Source of the DNA: a virus
Length of the DNA stretch: 20,095 bases
Reading direction: 5' to 3' (one strand)
Virus record (IMG/VR): IMGVR_UViG_3300031703_000074
Coordinates: 1-20,095 of that record
Under the pieces are notes generated by a model. The model was not told the origin of the DNA, did no database searches, and saw nothing but the letters and a program-made list of their open reading frames with translations. Of this stretch, positions 7,279 through 13,122 are shown piece by piece (position 1 is the stretch's first letter; the number at the start of each line of letters is the position of its first letter). A program made the translations under genes and the position numbers.

Positions 7279-7291
7279 ACGCATATAGTAG

Positions 7292-7320
7292 TGTACAGAT
7301 CCCTCTAACTGTGATATAAT
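7292..7320 (+). promoter_or_regulatory. Plus-strand early-type promoter with no gene downstream
   Basis: TGTACA at 7292-7297, 17 bases, then TATAAT at 7315-7320, with TGA directly before the -10. The match to the four minus-strand promoters is exact in both hexamers, spacing and extended -10. A transcript would start near 7327 and run antisense into the 3' end of uvsW. I see no ribosome binding site plus open frame in front of it, so the product is unknown (possible non-coding or antisense RNA). Confidence 0.7.
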
Positions 7321-7372
7321 AAGACTGTAGTCTGCTGAGGGGTAGAATACAATATTGGTGGTACTTTAAAAG

Positions 7373-8866
7373 CTAAAGCTTTACTTCGTATATTTGATAT
7401 TTGAACTTCTCTTTAGAATACATTTTAACTCTCTCTGCACCATGGTTAAGTGTATAGTTCTTTCTAGATTTAAAGTGCAAATCATCAGTTACGTCGAATA
7501 AAAAGGTATCTGTGCCGTCATCTGACTTACGCAGTCCACGTCCAACACTCTGTAATACTCTTATTTGACTCTTACTTGGAGAAGCAAATATAATATTATG
7601 GATGTTACGTATATTTATACCTGTAGAAAATACACCATATGAAGCAACAATAATAGCATTCTTTTGTTTCTCGGTTACTTCTCTTATGGCCTCACGGTCA
7701 TCCACACCAGTAGCACCGGATACAAAGAATATCATTCTCTTCTCATGCGCAGCTTGTTCTATTAATTTATGTAATGGCTTACCATGCTTATCCACATATT
7801 GAAATAGAACTAATGTATTACCATCCTGATCTATCGCAAGATTCTTAATAAAGTTATTACGCTTCTCATGTCTAACAATATAATCCATCTCTTCGGCATA
7901 AGTCTTCTTACCAAATGATTTACACTCAGCTTCTCCATACTTCATGATAAGCATTTGAATGTCAAGCTTAGCTATATCATCGTTATCCATCAAGCTTTTA
8001 GTAGTGGTAACTTGCTTAATAGGTCCAAATAAACCTTGAAGCGTCAACGCATTTGTTTCCATGCCATCTAATGTACCCGTTGTGCCAATACGATACTCAG
8101 CATTATAGAGTTTAGTCATGATTGCAGTAAGTGATTTAGCTTTAAATTGATGTGCCTCATCTCCAATAACCATACCAAAGTCTTCAAACCATCCTGCACG
8201 TAACTTATATATTGACTGCCAAGTTGTTATTACGACTCTTTCAGAAAACTTCTCTTTCTCTTTGCCTGAATATATCTTATGTGAAGGATAATATTCACCA
8301 TTATAATCAGAGAAATCAGACGCTAATTGTTCTACCAAAGATGTTGTAGGTACAATAATTAATATGTTCTTATCACGGTTATCTATGTACCAACGCAATA
8401 ATTTGTATATTATTAACGATTTACCTGATGCTGTAGGTGATAGTAACAGCGCCTTCTTTCTTTCCAATGCGTGCTGGAATGCAGCGATCTGATAATCTCT
8501 TGCCACAATTTGATTCACACCAGCCCTTAGGTTTAAGCTCTGTGCGTATTCGATACACTCATCAACAGGTATATTCTCATATGAATCAGGTCGACCATAA
8601 TAATCCGAATCAATACATTCAACAGTGTAACTACGAGCAGCTGCAAATTCTAGAACATACTCATATAGACCTGCATACAACTCTCTTGTTCTAGAGTTAA
8701 ATAAACGGATCTTGCCATCCCACATTTTATTCTTATATGCTGGAGTGAATTTATAGTTAGGCACAAAGAATGTAAAATGATCTACCAATTCATTGGCAAT
8801 ACTATAATCACATTCTATGTTAATGTATACGTAATTCTTATTATTAATAACTATGTCTGATGTCAT
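7373..8866 (-). CDS. uvsW: UvsW-like DNA/RNA helicase
   Basis: This 497-residue superfamily-2 helicase matches T4 UvsW, which unwinds R-loops and branched DNA, ends origin-dependent initiation and supports recombination-dependent replication. The N-terminal domain (1-100) holds the FTPAYKNKMWDGKIRLF pattern seen in UvsW (RFNPRFRYGNWDGRIRLL in T4). Helicase motifs follow: Walker A SPTASGKS at 143-150, motif Ia VPTTSLVEQ near 172, DEAH at 236-239, TGT at 263-265, and motif VI QSVGRGLRK at 439-447. The start at 8866 has GGAG six bases upstream and lies one base after the uvsY stop codon, so the two are coupled. Its 3' end faces the orphan plus-strand promoter at 7292. Confidence 0.94.
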   Translation of the reverse strand: MTSDIVINNKNYVYINIECDYSIANELVDHFTFFVPNYKFTPAYKNKMWDGKIRLFNSRTRELYAGLYEYVLEFAAARSYTVECIDSDYYGRPDSYENIPVDECIEYAQSLNLRAGVNQIVARDYQIAAFQHALERKKALLLSPTASGKSLIIYKLLRWYIDNRDKNILIIVPTTSLVEQLASDFSDYNGEYYPSHKIYSGKEKEKFSERVVITTWQSIYKLRAGWFEDFGMVIGDEAHQFKAKSLTAIMTKLYNAEYRIGTTGTLDGMETNALTLQGLFGPIKQVTTTKSLMDNDDIAKLDIQMLIMKYGEAECKSFGKKTYAEEMDYIVRHEKRNNFIKNLAIDQDGNTLVLFQYVDKHGKPLHKLIEQAAHEKRMIFFVSGATGVDDREAIREVTEKQKNAIIVASYGVFSTGINIRNIHNIIFASPSKSQIRVLQSVGRGLRKSDDGTDTFLFDVTDDLHFKSRKNYTLNHGAERVKMYSKEKFKYQIYEVKL

Positions 8867-8867
8867 A

Positions 8868-9311
8868 TTAGGCTCCGCTAACGAATTGTCTCCATTTGAT
8901 CATATTGCCAATATTCTGGTGTCTCCATTGAATATTACTCATGATCTCCTTTAATGTATCTACTAATGCTTTGCGATATTCTATTTGCATAGTAACTTTT
9001 TGAATATCTTCATCGGCATTATAATAGTAATCCATATCTCCCTTCAGTACTTTCATACCATGGAACGGATCATATTCCCAACCTTCGGCTTCAATTTGTG
9101 CGGCGGTCATTTTGCCGTTGTAGTATAGCCACTTCAACTTGAGTAAAGATTGTAGGGATTGCTCTTTGCTTTTTAAATGCAGCTTAGCTGTCATGTACTT
9201 GGACAAGTACTTTGAGTGCAGCTTAGCGGAATCACGAGACGCATCATCTAATGCCATCTCGTTAATTTCTGAGTCTGTTGTCCATTCACTTAAAACATCA
9301 TCTAAATTCAT
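8868..9311 (-). CDS. uvsY: UvsY recombination mediator
   Basis: This 147-residue protein (T4 UvsY has 137) is the mediator that loads the UvsX recombinase onto gp32-coated single-stranded DNA. It is mostly helical and charged. It shares with T4 UvsY the LHSKYLSKYMTAKLHLKSKEQ helix near residues 31-51 (T4 MLYSKWLNKHSSIKKEML), the LKLKWLYYNGKM motif near 57-68, and the later DEDIQKVTMQIEYRKALVDTLKEIM helix. GAGA precedes the ATG at 9311. The order uvsY-uvsW with a one-base gap matches T4 and supports the call. Confidence 0.88.
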   Translation of the reverse strand: MNLDDVLSEWTTDSEINEMALDDASRDSAKLHSKYLSKYMTAKLHLKSKEQSLQSLLKLKWLYYNGKMTAAQIEAEGWEYDPFHGMKVLKGDMDYYYNADEDIQKVTMQIEYRKALVDTLKEIMSNIQWRHQNIGNMIKWRQFVSGA

Positions 9312-9329
9312 TATATAATTTTCTCTAAT

Positions 9330-9788
9330 TTATTCGAAAAGGAACTCTGAGTATCTAAAAGAAACATCAAAGGTTAGGTATTCTTCTGACTGTGAAGTGA
9401 ATGCTAACTGAGCAATGTTTGTAGGAAATGCATCCTTATACCTTATAGTCTTCACTACATTACTATGTGACGAAAGCACCTGCAAGGATATATCCTCTGT
9501 TACCGATTTTTGTGATTGCACCACACTTTTCAGCCACTCGACCATTTCAATATATGAAGTCATATTTTCGTCGATTATAATTGATACTGTTAATGTGCCA
9601 TAACTTACCGTATCACCTGGTATAAAACTGTTAAGACCTGGAATGTTTAATGTGCCTTCACCAACGAATACATCCGGATGATTCACCGCAGTGCAAAAAT
9701 ACTCTGTGTTGGCATATCGTGTACTATCTATAACTAGCTTAAATCCTATTGGATTTAAATAGTTTTTATTCGTCGTTAGTGTTGCCAT
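9330..9788 (-). CDS. Second tail-tube-fold protein (gp19 paralogue)
   Basis: This 152-residue protein resembles the tail tube protein gp19 encoded at 15215-14682. Shared points along the fold are an N-terminal F-x-L strand, a central strand pair ending GTLTVSIIIDENM (gp19: WGLTIINDTDM), the helix EMVEWLKSV (gp19: AFEKWMNSI), then YKDAFPTNIAQLAF (gp19: FRDVWPTNLSAIEL) and EYLTFDVSFRYSEF (gp19: EEFTVELQLSYWEA). The start is ATG 9788, with GGAG eight bases before it. It is the first gene behind a late promoter at 9816-9809, after the gp23 terminator. Cyanophages usually have a gene labelled gp3 between genes 23 and uvsY, so it may fill that role. It could be a tube cap, tube initiator or minor tube component; the exact role is not resolved. 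Confidence 0.7.
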   Translation of the reverse strand: MATLTTNKNYLNPIGFKLVIDSTRYANTEYFCTAVNHPDVFVGEGTLNIPGLNSFIPGDTVSYGTLTVSIIIDENMTSYIEMVEWLKSVVQSQKSVTEDISLQVLSSHSNVVKTIRYKDAFPTNIAQLAFTSQSEEYLTFDVSFRYSEFLFE

Positions 9789-9796
9789 ATTACGTT

Positions 9797-9800
9797 CTCC
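9797..9800 (-). promoter_or_regulatory. Ribosome binding site deciding the start at 9788
   Basis: GGAG on the minus strand lies eight bases before ATG 9788. An upstream in-frame start near 9821 would fall inside the terminator and ahead of the late promoter, so it is excluded. Confidence 0.75.
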
Positions 9801-9808
9801 TATACCAC

Positions 9809-9816
9809 TATTTATA
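9809..9816 (-). promoter_or_regulatory. T4-type late promoter TATAAATA
   Basis: A perfect TATAAATA box on the minus strand, placed directly after the gp23 terminator. Transcription would begin about six bases further on, near 9803, giving a leader of roughly 15 bases with the ribosome binding site for the gene at 9788. Confidence 0.85.
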
Positions 9817-9821
9817 CGCAT

Positions 9822-9848
9822 AAAAAAAGGGAGCCTTTCGACTCCCTT
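9822..9848 (-). terminator. Intrinsic terminator after gp23
   Basis: On the minus strand AAGGGAG pairs perfectly with CTCCCTT (seven base pairs, eight-base loop) and is followed by a run of seven T at 9828-9822. This is a classic intrinsic terminator placed to end the highly expressed capsid transcript. Confidence 0.9.
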
Positions 9849-9853
9849 AAAAA

Positions 9854-9886
9854 TGCTAAATTATAATTATTATTATTATATTAGCA
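9854..9886. repeat. AT-rich inverted repeat upstream of the terminator
   Basis: TGCTAA (9854-9859) pairs with TTAGCA (9881-9886), and TATAAT (9862-9867) with ATTATA (9875-9880), around a seven-base loop with a two-base bulge. It lies between the gp23 stop codon and the main terminator. In RNA it may protect the gp23 message 3' end or help termination. Confidence 0.6.
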
Positions 9887-9903
9887 CTGTTTGAACTAAA
9901 TGA

Positions 9904-11094
9904 TTACAGGTTACTTACCAAAGAAGTTCTGTAATAAGTATTCAAGTTAGCAGTTAAGCTAGTGAATGGGTTAGCAACCATTCCGTAACGTGACTTGAAT
10001 CCAATCTTAGGTTGGAATGTAGCCGCGTCTGATGCACGCATCATGGTCAATGGAACGTATGGGCAGTAGAAGATACCAGCGTCATAAGCGTTTGAACCCT
10101 TATAACCAACAGTGATATAGTCTGCAGCAGCATATGGATCAACATAAACCTTCATCTTACCACCGATAACACCAGCAAATGTATTGCCAGCAGCATCAAC
10201 GTTTAGATTAGCTTGCAAAGCAGGAGTGTAATCCAAAGTACCAGCAGCTGCTAAAGAAGAAGCAACGTCAGCTGAACAGATTAGGAAGTTACCCTTACCA
10301 CGACGAGTTGCGATTGCAATGCCGTTAGCTTCACGCTCGATGATGTGATGTAAAGCCTTGAAACGCTCAACATTCCAACGACCATCTAAGTCACCAGAAG
10401 TTGCAGTAGCATCGATAGTACGAACGGTAGCAGCCAAAGTACCAATGGTACCAGGAGTTGCAGCAACGTTAATAGTATTGATCATCTCACGGTTCATTTC
10501 AGCAAGAATTTCTGTGCTCAAGATGTTAGCAAGTTCAGATTCAGCAGATAGGCCGTGAACAGCTTTAAGGTCTTGTGCAAGTTCCATTGAGTAAGAAGCG
10601 GCCAAAGCACGTGTCTTAGCAGTTACGGCAGTCTTGTCGATTGAGAACGCCATTTCAGCAGGAGTAATAGCTTCACCAGCTGCAGTAGACATACCAACAC
10701 CAGCAGGATCAGAACCAGTACCAGAGAAATCGGTATCAGCAGCTGCAAGGCCAAGAGCCTCAGCACCAGCTTGGTTAGTGTAGTGTGACTTCATTGCGAA
10801 GATCAAACCAGTAGGACCAGTCATTGGCTGAACGCCAGCAACATCAAATGCCATTAGGTTAGGCATTGCACGACGAACTAAAGAGATCAATACGGGATCA
10901 AAGTTGTCAACACCAGCCGCGAGGGTAGTAGCTTCGTTTACGCCACCGAAAGAAGTAGCAGAACGCTCTTCAGCCAATGCCTTTTCTTGGTTTTCTAAGA
11001 TTTGTGCAGTAACTGCACGCTTGTGGCTATCGCCAATTTTACCAGCTTCTTCGCTGTTTAGGACAGGTGCCCATTTTTCTTGTAAAGTAGTCAT
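9904..11094 (-). CDS. 23: Major capsid protein gp23 (compact form)
   Basis: This 396-residue protein forms the hexamers of the head shell. It matches T4 gp23 in the N-terminal LQEKWAPVLN, the DPVLISLVRRAMPNLMAFDVAGVQPMTGPTG block near residues 66-96, and the C-terminal YGMVANPFTSL segment. It is much shorter than T4 gp23 (521), with the loss in the central part, so much of the T4 insertion domain is probably absent. The first 50 or so residues should be the propeptide removed by gp21; VNE54-A55 fits the hydrophobic-x-Glu cleavage pattern (inference). AGAGGA precedes the start at 11094. It follows gp22 directly and ends in strong terminator structures. No gene 24 (vertex) is seen in the window. 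Confidence 0.95.
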   Translation of the reverse strand: MTTLQEKWAPVLNSEEAGKIGDSHKRAVTAQILENQEKALAEERSATSFGGVNEATTLAAGVDNFDPVLISLVRRAMPNLMAFDVAGVQPMTGPTGLIFAMKSHYTNQAGAEALGLAAADTDFSGTGSDPAGVGMSTAAGEAITPAEMAFSIDKTAVTAKTRALAASYSMELAQDLKAVHGLSAESELANILSTEILAEMNREMINTINVAATPGTIGTLAATVRTIDATATSGDLDGRWNVERFKALHHIIEREANGIAIATRRGKGNFLICSADVASSLAAAGTLDYTPALQANLNVDAAGNTFAGVIGGKMKVYVDPYAAADYITVGYKGSNAYDAGIFYCPYVPLTMMRASDAATFQPKIGFKSRYGMVANPFTSLTANLNTYYRTSLVSNL

Positions 11095-11117
11095 TGAATA
11101 TTCCTCTAGACTGTGTC

Positions 11118-11981
11118 TTATTGTGATTGTTTCATTGCATTAACATAACGCTGCATTGATACAGAGATTTCGACTTCTTCAGTCTCATCAATAATATCTT
11201 CTACACTGTCTGTCATAACTTCAAGCTTAGCTTCTTTGAAATAGGCTTCTTTAATAGTAGAAACTTTCTCAGCAAATTGCTCAACCGAATCAAAATCGAT
11301 GTCCTTAGTCAGGTCACGAAGTTTTTCTGTATCGTTAATTGTAAGGCCTTCAGAGATATCGGTGAACTTTGCAGCACGTTCCAATTCCACATTAGCTTTC
11401 TTAAGTTCAATTGACTTGTCGATAGCTTCAGAAAGCTGCTCTTCAAGGTCATCTGCCTTATTAACGATCTCATCAAACATATCTTCTTTGCCAGCTGGCA
11501 CTTCAATATAATGTTCTTTGAATGTAGTCTGGAGAGCTGACATAAAGTTTTCTGCGATTTCAGTACGAATACCTTGTTCAACAGCCAACTTGTTATCTTC
11601 CATCCAATTTTCAACGACATACGTTAGGTAGTCATTAATCTTGCTAGTTAGATCTTCACGGATAGTAGAAGTCTCTTCGGCTAATTTCTCGCCATATGAC
11701 TCTTCTAAACGATCGATTTCGCTAGACATTTTTGATTTAATTGCAGCTTCGAAAATGATTTGTGCTTTACCTTTAAAACCTTCAGATAACGTAGCTTCTT
11801 CGGCAGTTAGTGCATCTAAATCTTCAGCAAAATCAAATTCTGCTACCGACTCTTCAGTACTATCTTCAGCCAAAGTTTCCTCGTCTACTTCAACGTCTTC
11901 AACTAGCTCTTCATCATTTTGGAGTTCTGCACTCGTAATGTCTTCGATCTGATCTTCTAGTACTAGATCTTCTTTTGACAT
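11118..11981 (-). CDS. 22: Prohead core scaffolding protein gp22
   Basis: This 287-residue protein (T4 gp22 has 269) forms the inner scaffold on which the capsid assembles, and is then broken down by gp21. Residues 1-65 are extremely acidic. Then comes LSEGFKGKAQIIFEAAIKSK, a pattern typical of marine gp22, followed by long charged helices with coiled-coil character (about 85-230) and an acidic tail ending SMQRYVNAMKQ. GGAG lies seven bases before the start at 11981. It sits between the protease and the major capsid protein as in T4. Sequence similarity in this family is low, so composition and position carry most of the evidence. Confidence 0.9.
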   Translation of the reverse strand: MSKEDLVLEDQIEDITSAELQNDEELVEDVEVDEETLAEDSTEESVAEFDFAEDLDALTAEEATLSEGFKGKAQIIFEAAIKSKMSSEIDRLEESYGEKLAEETSTIREDLTSKINDYLTYVVENWMEDNKLAVEQGIRTEIAENFMSALQTTFKEHYIEVPAGKEDMFDEIVNKADDLEEQLSEAIDKSIELKKANVELERAAKFTDISEGLTINDTEKLRDLTKDIDFDSVEQFAEKVSTIKEAYFKEAKLEVMTDSVEDIIDETEEVEISVSMQRYVNAMKQSQ

Positions 11982-11999
11982 AGTAATACTCCTATATTG

Positions 12000-12647
12000 T
12001 TAAAGTTTAGAGAGGAAGTCTTTAAAAGCTTTCATCTGAACATTGCCGGATCTTAGATCCGATGTAGATGCTTGCTTAACTTCAGTCTCGATTTTCTCAA
12101 CTTCCTGAACCAATACTCCATTGTTCCAACACCAATCAGCGCCTTCCATGATTCCGTTAACAAACGCATCATGTGCTGATGGATCTTGAACAATGTCGAC
12201 AGTGTTGAGGATATAATCCTCTGCGACATAATTATGTCCACCTTTTGATACAAGACTACCCATACCACGACTTGAGACACCCAATTTAACACCACCTTCG
12301 ACAAGACCTTTTACGATCTGGCCCATAGGAGTATTAAGTATAAGTGCTTTTCCTATACAATCATTTCCTTCCCATTGGAGATTTGTGATTCTATGTGAAA
12401 CTTTATCCAGGTTAACCGTTGGACCTTCAGGATGATTTAACTCACCAACAGCACGACCTGTGATTACTTGCTCGTTGACATAACGTTCAACAGCAGGTAA
12501 TAAAATTCGTCTTTCGTATATTCTGCCATTCCGATTTTTCTTCTCGGCTTGCATAAATATACCTTCTATATATACTTTCTTTTCTCCATCAACTTCTTCA
12601 GTCATAGAGGTTAGATTATTTTCTGTATATTCGGTAATTAACTTCAT
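12000..12647 (-). CDS. 21: Prohead maturation protease gp21
   Basis: This 215-residue serine protease (T4 gp21 has 212) cleaves the scaffold and capsid proteins during head maturation. The family signatures are present: YIEGIFMQAEKKNRNGRIY near residue 26, the GELNHPEGPTV segment with the catalytic histidine, and LGVSSRGMGSL with the catalytic serine. The start was set at ATG 12647; an in-frame GTG at 12659 overlaps the end of the upstream gene and is less likely. The C-terminal tail, about residues 180-215, is polar and may be self-processed. It is between the core proteins and gp22, the T4 order. Confidence 0.93.
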   Translation of the reverse strand: MKLITEYTENNLTSMTEEVDGEKKVYIEGIFMQAEKKNRNGRIYERRILLPAVERYVNEQVITGRAVGELNHPEGPTVNLDKVSHRITNLQWEGNDCIGKALILNTPMGQIVKGLVEGGVKLGVSSRGMGSLVSKGGHNYVAEDYILNTVDIVQDPSAHDAFVNGIMEGADWCWNNGVLVQEVEKIETEVKQASTSDLRSGNVQMKAFKDFLSKL

Positions 12648-12651
12648 AGTA

Positions 12652-12897
12652 TTAATCACCCATTAAATTAGAAAGTTCTTTTGCTGCTTTAACCGCAGCT
12701 TTTTCTGATGTATAAGTGTCTAACTTATCACCATCAAGGTATGCAGTAAACACATTACCTTTCTTAGTAACGTGAGCATCAATAGTATTTGGCTTTTTGC
12801 CTACATCAAAAGAAGTAATAAGCGTCTCGCCTTTAGGAGTCTTGAAGCTCTTCTTCAGTTCCTGCAGACTCATCTTCAAAGTCTTGAATGTTTTCAT
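12652..12897 (-). CDS. Small basic protein in the gene 68 position
   Basis: This 81-residue protein lies between gp67 and gp21, where T4 has prohead core protein gp68 (141 residues). I do not see clear similarity to T4 gp68. The sequence has a lysine-rich N-terminal helix (MKTFKTLKMSLQELKKSF), then a small strand-strand-helix module (VTKKGNVFTAYLDGDKLDTY, then a lysine/alanine helix). The ATG at 12897 is preceded by AGGAAG; a more upstream ATG at 12924 has no binding site. It overlaps the end of gp67 by 65 bases in another frame, long for this genome. Role inferred from position only: prohead core or head assembly. Confidence 0.6.
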   Translation of the reverse strand: MKTFKTLKMSLQELKKSFKTPKGETLITSFDVGKKPNTIDAHVTKKGNVFTAYLDGDKLDTYTSEKAAVKAAKELSNLMGD

Positions 12898-13063
12898 CTT
12901 CGATATCTTCCTTATCTGTACCATACATGTTTGTAGCTATATCTATACGTTTTGCATCTATAGCATTAGTAAGCTTACCGCCAATAATATCAGTAAAAAT
13001 TTCTTTTGAATCACCTTTTCTGTCAGAAGAAATAGCGTCAATCAATTTATCAATGTCTGTCAT
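12833..13063 (-). CDS. 67: Prohead core protein gp67
   Basis: This 76-residue protein (T4 gp67 has about 80) is a minor core protein needed for correct head shape. The N-terminal half has a helix like those of marine gp67 proteins (TDIDKLIDAISSDRKGDSKEIF, then GGKLTNAIDAKRIDIATNMY). The C-terminal half is very acidic with many D and E residues. ATG 13063 was chosen over ATG 13069 because AAGG is eight bases upstream of 13063 but only two from 13069. A late promoter box lies directly upstream. It sits between portal and protease as in T4. Confidence 0.75.
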   Translation of the reverse strand: MTDIDKLIDAISSDRKGDSKEIFTDIIGGKLTNAIDAKRIDIATNMYGTDKEDIEDENIQDFEDESAGTEEELQDS

Positions 13064-13080
13064 GTTCATAACCTTTAGTA

Positions 13081-13088
13081 TATTTATA
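13081..13088 (-). promoter_or_regulatory. T4-type late promoter TATAAATA upstream of gp67
   Basis: A perfect TATAAATA box on the minus strand in the 59-base gap after gp20. With the usual six-base offset, transcription would start near 13075, giving a leader of only about 12 bases before the ATG at 13063. Confidence 0.8.
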
Positions 13089-13122
13089 TAATTTTCAGTT
13101 TTAAGCTTATAACGTTTTGTTA

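Noticed and set aside
7322-7333. AGACT-GT-AGTCT inverted repeat as a terminator
   Set aside because: The two-base loop is too tight for a stable hairpin and there is no T run after it on either strand.
7320-7600. tRNA or small protein downstream of the orphan plus-strand promoter
   Set aside because: No cloverleaf with a T-loop consensus and no open frame with a ribosome binding site could be found by eye.
7612-7619. TATAAATA on the minus strand inside uvsW
   Set aside because: It lies within conserved coding sequence with no downstream late gene start nearby; likely chance in AT-rich DNA.
9860-9880. ATT repeats as a microsatellite or CRISPR-like repeat
   Set aside because: They are the arms and loop of a single AT-rich hairpin; no spaced repeats of uniform length are present in the window.
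11641-11952. Serine-rich plus-strand open frame opposite gp22
   Set aside because: Its serine runs are the reverse reading of the acidic codons of gp22; no promoter or binding site supports it.
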